Assembly (NCBI GenBank): GCA_022184915.1
Contig: JAGTJU010000009.1
Span: 62,001-126,000, forward strand
Reading direction: 5' to 3'
From: Myxococcales bacterium
Lineage (GTDB): Bacteria; Myxococcota_A; Polyangia; Fen-1088
DNA length: 64,000 nt
Position numbers and translations under genes: made by a program. This document shows positions 24,344 through 38,460 of this stretch, piece by piece. How positions within the stretch are numbered: position 1 is the stretch's first letter; every line of letters starts with the position of its first letter. Under the pieces are notes generated by a model. That model was given only the letters and a program-made list of their open reading frames with translations. It was not told the DNA's origin and did no database searches.

Positions 24344-25438
24344 ATGGCACTTTCTGTTGGCATCGTAGGCTTGCCCAACGTCGGCAAGAGCACCGTATTC
24401 AACGCACTGACCTCGGGGAAGGCGGCGGCCGCCAACTACCCCTTCTGCACGATCGACCCCAACGTGGGCGTGGTGCCCGTGCCCGATCCACGCCTGGCGC
24501 GCATCACGAAGTACATCCCCCCGCAGAAGGTGATTCCCACCATCGTCGAGATCGTTGACATCGCGGGGTTGGTCAAAGGAGCGTCTCAGGGCGAAGGCCT
24601 GGGCAACAAGTTCCTGGCGAACATCCGCGAGACCAGCGCCATCTTGATGATGGTCCGGTGCTTCGAAGACGAAAACGTGGTGCACGTCTCCGGCAGCGTG
24701 GATCCGATTCGCGACATCGAGATCATCGAGCTCGAGTTGGCCTTGGCCGATGTCTCATCGGCTGAAAAGCGCCTGAAGAAGGCGCAATCTGCGGCGAAGA
24801 CGGGCAACAAAGAAGCGCTCGTCGAGGCGGCCGTTGCCGAAAAGATCTTTGCACATCTTTCAGACGGCAAACCGGCCCGCACGCTCACGCTGACGGAGGA
24901 CGAAAGCAAGATCGTGGAGACGTTCGGCCTTCTGACCACGAAGCCCGTACTTTACTGCTGCAACGTCGGCGAAAACGACCTGCCCAAGGGCAATGCGTTC
25001 AGCGATCAGGTGCGCGCACGGGCAGCGGCGGAGGGCGCCGGCGTCGTGGTGTTGTGCGGCAAGATCGAATCGGAATTGGCCGAGGTCGAAGAATCCGAGC
25101 GGGCGGAGCTGCTTTCCGCGTACGGTCTCGAGGAGCCAGCGTTGGCCACCTTGGCGCGTGAGTGTTACCGCTTGCTGGGCCTGCAATCGTATTTCACGGC
25201 AGGCGAAAAAGAGGTTCGTGCGTGGACGATCAAAAAAGGCGCCACGGCCCCCCAGGCGGCAGGCGTGATCCACACCGACTTCGAGAAGGGTTTCATTCGC
25301 GCGCAGGTGTACACGCTGGCCGATCTCGAGCAGTACAAGAGCGAAGCCGCCATCAAACAGGCCGGCCGCATGCGCATGGAAGGCAAAGAGTACGTGGTTG
25401 CCGACGGCGACATTTTGCACTTCCTCTTCAACGTGTAG
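24344..25438 (+). CDS. ychF: Ribosome-binding ATPase YchF
   Basis: 364 aa from the ATG at 24344 (GTG at 24338 is two codons upstream). The OBG-type G domain shows [24 protein letters not shown], the [20 protein letters not shown] switch II and, in place of NKxD, the YCCNVGEND variant typical of YchF, which prefers ATP. The coiled-coil insertion ([19 protein letters not shown]) and the C-terminal TGS domain ([30 protein letters not shown]...[13 protein letters not shown]) are complete. A core housekeeping gene involved in translation and the stress response, useful for phylogenetic placement. Confidence 0.95.
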   Translation: MALSVGIVGLPNVGKSTVFNALTSGKAAAANYPFCTIDPNVGVVPVPDPRLARITKYIPPQKVIPTIVEIVDIAGLVKGASQGEGLGNKFLANIRETSAILMMVRCFEDENVVHVSGSVDPIRDIEIIELELALADVSSAEKRLKKAQSAAKTGNKEALVEAAVAEKIFAHLSDGKPARTLTLTEDESKIVETFGLLTTKPVLYCCNVGENDLPKGNAFSDQVRARAAAEGAGVVVLCGKIESELAEVEESERAELLSAYGLEEPALATLARECYRLLGLQSYFTAGEKEVRAWTIKKGATAPQAAGVIHTDFEKGFIRAQVYTLADLEQYKSEAAIKQAGRMRMEGKEYVVADGDILHFLFNV

Positions 25439-25621
25439 TCGCCTCGCCGCTGAGCGAGAGAGTCTCACTGCGTCATCGCCTCCGCCGCCTGGCCGAGGCG
25501 ATGTGCTCGGTTTCTTTACTTACCGGAAACCTTCGCTAGGTTGCTCACGGATCGGAAACGTGAACGAAACCTTTCGCAGGGCCAGGCAGGCCCCCGGTTC
25601 AGCAACGCAAGGAGATTCAGT

Positions 25622-26500
25622 ATGACGAAATCGAGCAAGGGAATGTGGCTGGGCGCCTCGGCGCTCTTTCTTGCGGTTGGCACCGCGGAGGCGCAGGACG
25701 ACTTCGGCGGCCAGGCGAACACCCAGCCGTCCGCGGCAGACATCGCGATGGGCGGCGGCGCCTACCCCGCCGAGGAGGTGGCCCGCCCCATCAACCTGCA
25801 ACCCGGCATGCTCGAGGTGGGGGGCGACCTGAACGTGTTCAAGGCCCCCGATCTCGGCGACCTCGTTGGCTTCACCCTGCGCGCCGACTACGGGGCCACC
25901 GACAAGCTCCAGGTGGGGCTGCGTCTGCCCCTGGCGTTGGCCACGCCCGGGAATCTCGAGTCCCTCGGCGGCGTCTGGGTCAACGGGCTCTACGCTCTAC
26001 ACGAGATGGTCTCGTTGCGCCTCGACGTGGGTTACGGCCATGCCGGCCTCCCTGCGGGCCTCGTGACGTCGGTTGCTCCCACATTCTTCGACCTCGAAGG
26101 CATGACGTTGGGCTTCCGCCTGGGCGCCGCCTTCAAGCACCGCTTCAACGAGCAGCTCGCCGTGACGGCCGATCCCGGCCTCGTGTTTCAGCTCGACGGA
26201 GCCTTCGGTGACTCGGGCGCGGAGACGTTCCAGGCGCTCTGGGTGCCCTTGGCTCTGTGGTATCAGGCCACCTCCAACGTAGCGGTGGCTGTGAACACCG
26301 GCATCCTTTCGGCCCACGAGTTCAAGTTCAGCGGGGATGACGGCGCCCAGCTGCCTTTGTTCCTGACGGGCCAGTTCACGACCCTCGAAGGCCACCTCGA
26401 CGTGGGCGCCAACCTGGGTTTGGCGAACCTCACGACGGGTGAAGGTCAGGACGTCGGCGACACGCTCTTCCTGGGCGTCTTCGGCACCTACCGGCTGTAA
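25622..26500 (+). CDS. Outer-membrane beta-barrel protein
   Basis: AAGGAG sits eight bases before the ATG. The signal peptide is MTKSSKGMWLGASALFLAVGTAEA with cleavage before QDDF. The mature about 268 residues alternate polar and hydrophobic residues in strands bearing aromatic ends (LVGFTLRADYGATDKLQVGLRLPLAL, MTLGFRLGAAFKHRFNEQLAVTADPGLVFQL) and end with the Leu of FGTYRL, an aromatic-rich C-terminal strand as expected for BAM substrates. It resembles the transporter-like or TtuA-type porin-like barrels of deltaproteobacteria, but the function is unknown. An intrinsic terminator follows. Confidence 0.8.
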   Translation: MTKSSKGMWLGASALFLAVGTAEAQDDFGGQANTQPSAADIAMGGGAYPAEEVARPINLQPGMLEVGGDLNVFKAPDLGDLVGFTLRADYGATDKLQVGLRLPLALATPGNLESLGGVWVNGLYALHEMVSLRLDVGYGHAGLPAGLVTSVAPTFFDLEGMTLGFRLGAAFKHRFNEQLAVTADPGLVFQLDGAFGDSGAETFQALWVPLALWYQATSNVAVAVNTGILSAHEFKFSGDDGAQLPLFLTGQFTTLEGHLDVGANLGLANLTTGEGQDVGDTLFLGVFGTYRL

Positions 26501-26517
26501 ATCACGCGCTTCCGTGC

Positions 26518-26543
26518 AAAGGCCGGCCCTGTCGCCGGCCTTT
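26518..26543 (+). terminator. Hairpin terminator after the outer-membrane protein gene
   Basis: AAAGGCCGGC-CCTGTC-GCCGGCCTTT is a perfect 10-bp stem with a 6-nt loop starting 18 bp after the stop codon. Only a short T run follows, so it may be a weak intrinsic terminator. Confidence 0.75.
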
Positions 26544-26624
26544 GCCGTTTCGAAGGGCCTTTTTGAACGCCTCTTTCGCAAAAACGTCTGACCCACTCTC
26601 GCAGGCACCGTCACAGGGGGGAGC

Positions 26625-26986
26625 ATGATGACAACTTCCCTTCACACCCCCTCGATGCTCCCAAAGCCGCGCCGCTTCGGCCTTCCCACCTTTGCGCTGC
26701 TGGCCTTCACCATCCTCGTGGCCGGGACCTCCGGCTGTGCCGCCCTACGCGGGCAGCGCGCCCGTACCCAGCACATTCGCATGCGCACGGAGACCCTCGT
26801 CTACAACCAGCCCATTCAGGCTGTTTGGCCCCAAGCCCAAGCCATGCTCTTCGAACGCGGCCTGGCCACGAAGGCCACGGACAGCGGCGGCGCCTACGTT
26901 CTCGAGACGCAGACGCCACCACGGCCAGTGCGATCCTGGCCGAGGCCGACAGCGCAGGGGCCGCCGCGCGCGCGCAGAACCAATGA
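26625..26986 (+). CDS. Small lipoprotein, probable frameshift near the end
   Basis: A GGGGGGAG stretch precedes tandem ATG codons at 26625/26628. A signal peptide with lipobox GTSGC (Cys about 38) is followed by TLVYNQPIQAVWPQAQAMLFERGLATKATDSGGAYVLETQ, a segment like the amphipathic DUF3576/BamC-type lipoprotein domains. In the written frame the protein would then run far into the antisense of the next gene. A one-base shift near 26912 instead gives DATTASAILAEADSAGAAARAQNQ and a TGA at 26984, just before the convergent gene. The shifted reading is preferred. Confidence 0.6.
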
Positions 26987-27005
26987 GCCGCGCTTTCGGA
27001 GGCCC

Positions 27006-27773
27006 TCAGCGACCGAGCGCACCCGTCAGCCAGGCCCACGCCAGGCCCAGGTATTCGTGCCAAGCACGTTCGACCTTACCCAGACCCCGGCTTCCCGGGA
27101 GCAGATCCTGCCACCCGAACCCGTTGCCGGTCGTGTAGTCGCAAGGCGCGGGGTGCACGTCGAATCCCTGCGCCCGGAACAGGGCCACCGCGCGGGGCAT
27201 GTGCCAGGCCGACGTGACGAGGACGATCGACCGAGGCCCGAGCCGTTCGCGCAGAAAGCGGGCTTCGCTTTCGGTGTCGCGGGGACGCGCCTCTTCGATG
27301 ATCGCGGTGCGCGGAACGCCCAGCGCTGCGGCCGCTGCGCCGGCAAGCTCGGCCTGGGACACTTCGGTCCCGGTCGCCGCGCCCGAAACAACCAGCTGGG
27401 CGCCGGGGAGCGCGCGCCAGATGCGAAGGCCCTCCGCGAGCCGTCCCAGGGCCGCGGGGTTGAGCTGCACGGCGGGGGCCGCCCCTGCAATCCGGCGGGC
27501 AGCCCCGCCCAGCACCACCACGTAGCGTAGTGACGCATCGGTGAGCTTCACGTCCCGCGGCATCGGAGCGTAGCGGCGCTCGAGAGGCGCGATGAGCGCG
27601 CTGCCCACCGGGTCACAGGTTGAAAGCCCGAGCACACCGAGCCCCACGAACGCCAAGCCACGCCCCAGCCTCTGCCGCCGCCACCAAAACAGCCCCGCGG
27701 CCACGACCCACAATCCCAGCACCAGCGGCAAGGGCGCAAGGCACGCCGAGAGGAGCTTTTTGAAGAGAAACAT
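27006..27773 (-). CDS. YdcF/ElyC/SanA family (DUF218) membrane protein
   Basis: 255 aa. Two N-terminal transmembrane helices (LAPLPLVLGLWVVAAGLFWW and GLAFVGLGVLGLSTCD) precede a DUF218 domain: RYVVVLGGAARR, LRIWRALPGAQLVVSGAA, ALGVPRTAIIEEARPRDTESEARFLRERLG, IVLVTSAWHMPRAVALFRAQGFDV. The acidic/His set (E-S/T-E, S-A-W-H-M-P-R-A) is conserved. ElyC/SanA-like proteins act in envelope biogenesis and vancomycin tolerance in enterobacteria, possibly on lipid carriers, but the reaction is unknown. It lies 15 bp downstream of the F420-reductase-like gene on the same strand. Confidence 0.85.
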   Translation of the reverse strand: MFLFKKLLSACLAPLPLVLGLWVVAAGLFWWRRQRLGRGLAFVGLGVLGLSTCDPVGSALIAPLERRYAPMPRDVKLTDASLRYVVVLGGAARRIAGAAPAVQLNPAALGRLAEGLRIWRALPGAQLVVSGAATGTEVSQAELAGAAAAALGVPRTAIIEEARPRDTESEARFLRERLGPRSIVLVTSAWHMPRAVALFRAQGFDVHPAPCDYTTGNGFGWQDLLPGSRGLGKVERAWHEYLGLAWAWLTGALGR

Positions 27774-27788
27774 CGGGAGGGCGAACCC

Positions 27789-28439
27789 TCAAGGCTTGAG
27801 GAGCTTGAAGGCGTGCCCCCACTGGTTGCGCAGGAAGCCTGGAATGCACCACAGCATGCACAGGGGCTCGATGGCTCGCGCTGCCGCGGCGCCCCCCATG
27901 TCTTCGCTTTCCCAGCCGAAGACGTCGAGCAGGGCCTCCACCTTTCGCTTGGCGGCCGCATCGTTGCCGGCGATGAACATGGTGGGCTTTCCGCCGGGCA
28001 ACGCGGGGTTGACCATGAGCGCGTTGCCCACGCAGGAAAACGCCTTCACGAAGTGCGCTTCAGGCACCTGTTTTTGCAGGCGCTCCATGAGAGACTCGTC
28101 GAGGTTTGTGAAGAACTTCAGCACGCCGCCTTCGGGCGGCGCTTCCGCGATCGGGTTCGTGGCGTCCATGATCACCTTGCCGCGCAGGTGGGCCACGCCG
28201 GCGGCTGCGAGCGCCTCGGCCGCGATACCGCCCTTGACCGCCAGCACGATCACGTCCCCGAACGCGGCGGTCTCGGCGAACGTCCCAAGCGACACGCCCT
28301 GACCGGCACCCGCCTGCCAATCGCTCAGCTTCTCGGGCGAGCGGCTCCCGATCATCACCTCGTGTCCGTGTTTTTTGAACCCTGCGGCAAGCACCTGACC
28401 CACTTGCCCGGAACCCAGCACACCAATCTTGTCAGCCAT
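27789..28439 (-). CDS. NADP-binding F420-dependent-reductase-like protein
   Basis: 216 aa from the ATG at 28439 (AAAGGCGG upstream). An upstream in-frame extension of 460 codons is antisense to uvrA and rejected. The N-terminal Rossmann fold has KIGVLGSGQVGQVLAAGFKKHGHEV and the second-strand Ser-Arg (GSRSPEK), which selects NADP(H). VIVLAVKGG, VIMDATNPI and VKAFSCVGNALM match the NADP oxidoreductase, coenzyme F420-dependent family (PF03807). Non-F420 organisms also use this family as plain dinucleotide reductases. Pairing with F420 is not implied, since no F420 biosynthesis genes are seen here. Confidence 0.82.
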   Translation of the reverse strand: MADKIGVLGSGQVGQVLAAGFKKHGHEVMIGSRSPEKLSDWQAGAGQGVSLGTFAETAAFGDVIVLAVKGGIAAEALAAAGVAHLRGKVIMDATNPIAEAPPEGGVLKFFTNLDESLMERLQKQVPEAHFVKAFSCVGNALMVNPALPGGKPTMFIAGNDAAAKRKVEALLDVFGWESEDMGGAAAARAIEPLCMLWCIPGFLRNQWGHAFKLLKP

Positions 28440-28628
28440 GTCGTATCCGCCTTTCAAAGCCGCAGGATGCCACACGGTGCAACCGCGCGCGGCCCCCCGG
28501 CCCAAGAACCCGCCCTGGCCCTGGCGGGGCGAAGGAAAAACGACGCCCCGGCCATCGCCCGGCCGTGAGCGGCATCCAAGCGCGTGCAAGGCCCTCGCGC
28601 CCATGCCACCTTCAGCCTCCCCCCGCTC

Positions 28629-34036
<5,408 letters not shown>

Positions 34037-34116
34037 GGCGGTCTCCCGGCATCGAAGCTCAAGCCCACGAAGAGAGCCGCCGAAGGAGGCGTAGGGCGCG
34101 GCTTTCGCGCGGGCTC

Positions 34117-35301
34117 ATGAAGATCCTGATCGCAGACGCCGACCTCATCACGAGAACCCTGCTGGACAAAGCGCTTCAGCAGGCAGGCTACGAGGTCACC
34201 CTGGCCGCCTCGGCCGAGGAAGCCGAGCTGCAGCTGGTGGCCGACGCGCAGCTTGCCGCCGTCGTGCTGGATGGCAAAGCCTCCGCAGGCTTTGGGGCCC
34301 CGCTGTGTGCCCGCCTTCGGCACCGCGCGGGCGAGCGGCCCCTGTTCGTGGTGATGATGCTCAAGCGCGAAGACGGGGGCGACGTGCGCGGCGCGCTCGA
34401 CAGCGGCGCCAACGAAGTCATCAACAAACCCGTCAACGTGGACGAGCTCACCACCCGCCTGGCGCTCGGGCTCCGGCTGGCCGAGGCCGAAGAAGCGCTG
34501 TGGTCGACGCGCGCGTACCTCGGCGCCTTGATGGACCACCTGGACGTGGGCGTTTTGATCACGGCGCCTGACGGCCGCGTCGCGCAGGCCAACGAAGCGC
34601 TCGCACGGGTGGGAGGCGCCGCGCCCGAACACCTTTTGGGACGCGAACGCAACCGCGTGCGCATGCAGTGGGATGCTCGCGGGGTGCCGCCTTGTGACTG
34701 CGAGCCAGGCCAGGAAGACGTGGACCTGCCCGGGCGTCAGCGCCGTGTGCTGCGTGTGACCCGCGCCCGCGTCTCCCTGCCCTGGGGAGGCGTCCGCCTC
34801 GAGCTGTGTCAGGACGTCTCGAAAGAAGTGCTCTACGACGAGTTCATGGAGAAGTCGTCGATGCTCGACGCGGTGACGGGCGTGCTCAACCGCCGGGGGG
34901 GCGAGACAGCCCTTCGCAAGGCGATGGACCGGGCGCGACGGCACGGCGAGGGGCTCTCCGTGGGTGCCCTTCGTATCGACAACCTGCCGTCCCTGGACGA
35001 GCCTCAGGGCCTCGCGTTGGCAGACGCCCTGCTTCGCACCGCGGCCCAAACCCTGCTGCGCCTCACCCGCGCCACCGATGAAGTGGTGCGCTGGTCGAGC
35101 AACGCCTTCATCGTGGTTCTGCACAACGCGGCCCGTGCGCAGGCGCAACTGGTGATGGGCCGCTTGCTCAAGTCCATTGCCGCACTGAAAGTCGAGGGGG
35201 CCCCTCCCTTGCGTCTTTCGAGCGGCATGAGTGAGTGCGATCCGGCCGAGGCGAGCGCAGAGGCGCTCGTGGGACGCGCGTTACAGGCTCTGGCACCGTA
35301 G
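34117..35301 (+). CDS. Response regulator with receiver, PAS-like and degenerate GGDEF domains
   Basis: 394 aa. Receiver about 1-120: acidic pair DAD, phospho-acceptor Asp in AAVVLDGK, and Lys in VINKPVN. A PAS-like segment (LGALMDHLDVGVLITAPDGRVAQANEALARV) spans about 140-235. The last about 145 residues follow the GGDEF plan, with DAVTGVLNRRGGETAL for the start helix and VRWSSNAFIVVL where VRxGGDEFxxxL is expected. All signature residues except Phe are lost, so it should not make cyclic di-GMP. It may bind another ligand or only dimerise. It lies 80 bp after uvrA on the same strand; a functional link is unknown. Confidence 0.82.
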   Translation: MKILIADADLITRTLLDKALQQAGYEVTLAASAEEAELQLVADAQLAAVVLDGKASAGFGAPLCARLRHRAGERPLFVVMMLKREDGGDVRGALDSGANEVINKPVNVDELTTRLALGLRLAEAEEALWSTRAYLGALMDHLDVGVLITAPDGRVAQANEALARVGGAAPEHLLGRERNRVRMQWDARGVPPCDCEPGQEDVDLPGRQRRVLRVTRARVSLPWGGVRLELCQDVSKEVLYDEFMEKSSMLDAVTGVLNRRGGETALRKAMDRARRHGEGLSVGALRIDNLPSLDEPQGLALADALLRTAAQTLLRLTRATDEVVRWSSNAFIVVLHNAARAQAQLVMGRLLKSIAALKVEGAPPLRLSSGMSECDPAEASAEALVGRALQALAP

Positions 35302-35378
35302 CCGGTTCCGTTTGCCCGGCCACGCCCACGATGTTCTTTGTTGGACCCGGTCACGCTCCGTGCTACACCAGGCGGACT

Positions 35379-36281
35379 ATGCTTAAGCGTGTATTCTGGG
35401 CTGGCATTGGGTTGGTCGTGTGGGCGTGCACCGTGCCTGCAGAGCCCGACGCGCCCCTCGACGGCGGCGACGCAGCGGTGCTAGGCGGCAGCCCCGGGGC
35501 AGGCGGCGGGCTCGTGGGGGTACCCGACGGTGGGACCTCCGAAGGGGGGGAGCCTGACGCGGGTCCACCCGTCAACAGCGCCTCAGGCGGGTCCATGGGC
35601 TCGGGGCAGGGCGGCGCAGCGGGCGGCACCCCGGGCATGGGCGGCAGCCCCGTCGTTCCGGTGGAAGGCATGGGCGGCACCCCAGGCACAGGCGGCACCC
35701 CAGGCACAGGCGGCACCCCAGGCACAGGTGGCACCCCAGGCACAGGTGGCACCCCAGGCGCAGGTGGCGCCGGCGGCCGAGGCGGCATCGAAGAGCCCCC
35801 TCCGCCGCCTGACACCGCGCGGTTCAACTTCGAGACCACCGCACAAGACTGGAAGGATCTCGGGCAAAGCCGCGGAAAGCCTGGTTTGCCCCCCGAACGC
35901 TCGATGGTCCGTTCCTACGGGGGCCTGTGGTCCTTGCGCTACCCCATCGACGTGGGGCCAGGGCTCACCGAGCGCATCGTTGGCGTCGTCTCCGGCAAAA
36001 TCGGCCCCTTGCCGCCCGGGCAAACCGTGGTCTTCCAGGTCTGGGTTCCCGAGGGGCACAAGATTGGAACTCTGCAGGCCTTCATTCAAACCGTGACCCC
36101 CAACTCCTGGCAGCAAGACCGGCGGGTCGGCACCGAGATCGGCGCCGGCGCCTGGACCCAGCTTTCCATTCCGATTCCCCCAAGTTACGCGGGCCAGAAC
36201 CCGCTCGAGCTGGGCCTGCGCCTGGACGTCGCCGGCCCCTGGCAGGGCGATGTGTTCATCGATTCCGTGCGCGTCGAATGA
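35379..36281 (+). CDS. Lipoprotein with GGTPGT linker and carbohydrate-binding-like domain
   Basis: The ATG at 35379 gives a signal peptide ending LVVWAC, a lipobox. A Gly/Pro-rich linker of about 110 residues contains five GGTPGT/A units (18-bp DNA repeats at about 35673-35765). The C-terminal 165 residues form a beta-sandwich (ARFNFETTAQDWKDLGQS, GLWSLRYPIDVGPG, VVFQVWVPEGHKIGTLQAFIQ, WTQLSIPIPPSYAGQNPLELGLRLDVAGPWQGDVFIDSVRV). This matches the CBM4/9- or CBM11-like domain plan used for sugar binding. No catalytic module is attached, so it is probably a surface sugar-binding protein. Confidence 0.75.
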   Translation: MLKRVFWAGIGLVVWACTVPAEPDAPLDGGDAAVLGGSPGAGGGLVGVPDGGTSEGGEPDAGPPVNSASGGSMGSGQGGAAGGTPGMGGSPVVPVEGMGGTPGTGGTPGTGGTPGTGGTPGTGGTPGAGGAGGRGGIEEPPPPPDTARFNFETTAQDWKDLGQSRGKPGLPPERSMVRSYGGLWSLRYPIDVGPGLTERIVGVVSGKIGPLPPGQTVVFQVWVPEGHKIGTLQAFIQTVTPNSWQQDRRVGTEIGAGAWTQLSIPIPPSYAGQNPLELGLRLDVAGPWQGDVFIDSVRVE

Positions 36282-36445
36282 CGCCTGGGCGCGCACATAG
36301 TTGAGCCCAGTGCCCGCGCCGCTGCCACTAAGGCGCGTACATGTCCGGCGTCGCTTGGTTCAATCCCGTCTCGGCCCTGCCGATGCCGAACAGGGTGGGT
36401 TGCGTGTCCATCGGGAGTCCCCTCCCGCGGGTAACGCCCCTTCGC

Positions 36446-37138
36446 ATGAGCCAAAGACGAACCCCTCACGCCGTACCTACAGACGCTGCCTCCGGCGGCC
36501 GCGTGGTGGCGCTCTCCGCCGGGCTCGACGAAGCGGCCCTGCTCGAGGGGCTGCGCGGCGGTAAGCCCCAGGCCCAAGCGGCGTTTTTCCGCCGCTACCA
36601 CGCTTACGTCGAGCGCCTCGTCACCCGCGTGTTGGGCTTCGACGCCGAGGTGCCCGACCTGGTGCAGGAAGTTTTCTTCGCCGCGCTCAAGGGCATCGAC
36701 AGCTTTCGAGGCGACCACGGCGCGCTGTCGAGCTGGCTGGGGCAGATCGCCATCCGCACGGCGCGGGGCTGCATCCGGCGCCGCAAGGCGCTCAAGTGGC
36801 TCGATTTTCGCCCCGGCTTCAACCTCGACGATGTTCCTGGCTTCACGCCCCAGCCCGAAGAGCGCCAGGCCCTCGCCAGGGCCTACCTGGCACTCGACAA
36901 GCTGCCCACCGACGAGCGCCTGGTGTTCAGCCTGCGCGCCATCGAGGGCATGGATGTGGCGGAGGTCTGCTCGCTCTGCGAGATCTCGCCGGCCACCGTG
37001 AAGCGAAAAAGCAAAAGTGCGCAGGAGCGTTTCTTTCGGATCGCCAACCGCGACCCGGTGCTGCGCGACTGGCTGGCGTCGCGGTCTGACACGCTCGACA
37101 CCGCGCCCGGGGGCGAGGACGAGGAGGAGCGCGAATGA
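36446..37138 (+). CDS. ECF-type RNA polymerase sigma factor
   Basis: The ATG at 36446 is preferred over an upstream frame start because the 35 residues before it are not conserved-looking. Sigma region 2 is FFRRYHAYVERLVTRVLG...VPDLVQEVFFAALKGIDSFRG...LSSWLGQIAIRTARGCIRRRK; region 4 is LDKLPTDERLVFSLRAIEGMDVAEVCSLCEISPATVKRKSKSAQERFF. The tail is acidic (GGEDEEERE). It overlaps the downstream FecR-like gene as ATGA, so the sigma factor and its probable regulator are coupled. This belongs to the sigma/FecR surface-signalling group. Confidence 0.85.
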   Translation: MSQRRTPHAVPTDAASGGRVVALSAGLDEAALLEGLRGGKPQAQAAFFRRYHAYVERLVTRVLGFDAEVPDLVQEVFFAALKGIDSFRGDHGALSSWLGQIAIRTARGCIRRRKALKWLDFRPGFNLDDVPGFTPQPEERQALARAYLALDKLPTDERLVFSLRAIEGMDVAEVCSLCEISPATVKRKSKSAQERFFRIANRDPVLRDWLASRSDTLDTAPGGEDEEERE

Positions 37139-38460
37139 ACGGGCCGAACTCCACGAAGGGTGACCTGCTCGCCGCCCCCACCGAAGCGCTCGAACGGCGT
37201 CTGCTCGACCTCGGGGCCGTCCAGGACAAGCTGCTCGCCGAAGGGCGCCCGCAGCGCGCCGAACGCGCCACGCAGCGCTTCATGCAGCGCTTTGTGACGG
37301 AGCGACCGGCGCGTCGCCGCCTGCCGCGGCTGATGGCGCTTTGTGGCGCAGCCGCTGCGGCGGGCCTTCTGGGGCTGTGGCTGCACGGACAAGGGCCCGC
37401 GCTCGAGGCCAGCTTCCCGAACGGCAACCGGGTGGCGGTGGGGCAGCCGGTGCGCGCACCCGCGCTCGAGGCTCTGCCGCTGGGGTTCTCCGAAGGTTCG
37501 ATGGTGCTGCTCCAGCCGAAAGCCAGCTTCGAGCTCGGCGAGGTGCAGGGGCGGCGGGTCCGGGCGCGGCTTCACCGCGGACGTGCCGAAATGCGCATCA
37601 CGCCGGGCCGGGGCGTCCGGTGGACGTTCGAGGCAGGGCCTTTCGAGGTCACGGTGACCGGTACGGCGTTTTCACTGTCGTGGGCGCCGCGTGAGCGCAC
37701 GTTCCAGATCCGCCTGGAAGAAGGCGGGGTCACGGTGGAAGGGCCGCTGCTCGAGGGTGCCCGGCGGGTGGCCCGGGGGCAAAGCTTGGCCGTGGACCTC
37801 GGTCGAGGGCTAGCAACCTTCCAAGACCACCCCCTGGCGCCCATCGATCTGGGAGAGATCGCCATCGATACGGAGCCCGCCACCGCCCCACGGCCGCCAC
37901 GTCCGGCGCTTCGGCGGGAAAGCCGCCGCACCGGCCCCGAGCCCACCGTCCCGCTGCGGGCCGAGGAAACAGCTTCGCCTTCGCCTTCGCCTTCGCCGAC
38001 TTGGGATGCCTTGGCCGCGCGGGGAGATTTTGGCGGCGCCATGGCGATGGTGGATCGCGTGGGGCTCGAAACGCTGTGCAAGGACCTGGACGCCCGGGCC
38101 CTCTTGCGGCTGGCCGACACCGCCCGCGCGGCAACCCGAGACGCCGCGGCCGTCTCCACCTACAATTGCCTCCGGCGCCGGTTTACGGGGGGGCACGAAT
38201 CCGCACTCGCAGCCTACATGCTCGGCCGCATCGCCTTCGAGCTCGATCATGACAACGGCCGTGCCACCTCCTGGTTCCGCACCTATCTGGACGAAGCGCC
38301 TCGCGGGCCGCTGGCGGCCGCCGCCCTGGGACGCCTCATGGAAAGCCGGCACCTGCTGGGCGACCTGCCCGCAGCCCGCAAAGACGCCTCGCGGTACCTG
38401 CGTGAGTTCACGGGAGGACCGCATACGGACCTCGCGAAGTCGCTTCTGGCCACGCCCTAG
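37135..38460 (+). CDS. FecR-domain membrane regulator with TPR-like C-terminus
   Basis: 441 aa. A cytoplasmic N-terminal region of about 60 residues (probable sigma-binding segment) is followed by one membrane helix (ALCGAAAAAGLLGLWLHG). A FecR-type beta-helix domain comes next (about 85-230): GSMVLLQPKASFELGEVQGRRVRARLHRGRAEMRITPG, FEVTVTGTAFSLSWAPRE, GVTVEGPL, RVARGQSLAV. A Pro-rich linker leads to a helical tail (about 285-440) with TPR-like pairs (AYMLGRIAFELDHDNGRATSWFRTYLDEAP). It is coupled to the sigma gene by an ATGA overlap, so it is probably the anti-sigma or signal relay. Confidence 0.82.
   Translation: MNGPNSTKGDLLAAPTEALERRLLDLGAVQDKLLAEGRPQRAERATQRFMQRFVTERPARRRLPRLMALCGAAAAAGLLGLWLHGQGPALEASFPNGNRVAVGQPVRAPALEALPLGFSEGSMVLLQPKASFELGEVQGRRVRARLHRGRAEMRITPGRGVRWTFEAGPFEVTVTGTAFSLSWAPRERTFQIRLEEGGVTVEGPLLEGARRVARGQSLAVDLGRGLATFQDHPLAPIDLGEIAIDTEPATAPRPPRPALRRESRRTGPEPTVPLRAEETASPSPSPSPTWDALAARGDFGGAMAMVDRVGLETLCKDLDARALLRLADTARAATRDAAAVSTYNCLRRRFTGGHESALAAYMLGRIAFELDHDNGRATSWFRTYLDEAPRGPLAAAALGRLMESRHLLGDLPAARKDASRYLREFTGGPHTDLAKSLLATP

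Noticed and set aside
35680-35765. Short direct repeats at 35.7 kb considered as CRISPR or phase-variable intergenic repeats
   Set aside because: They encode GGTPGT linker units inside a lipoprotein gene and keep the frame.
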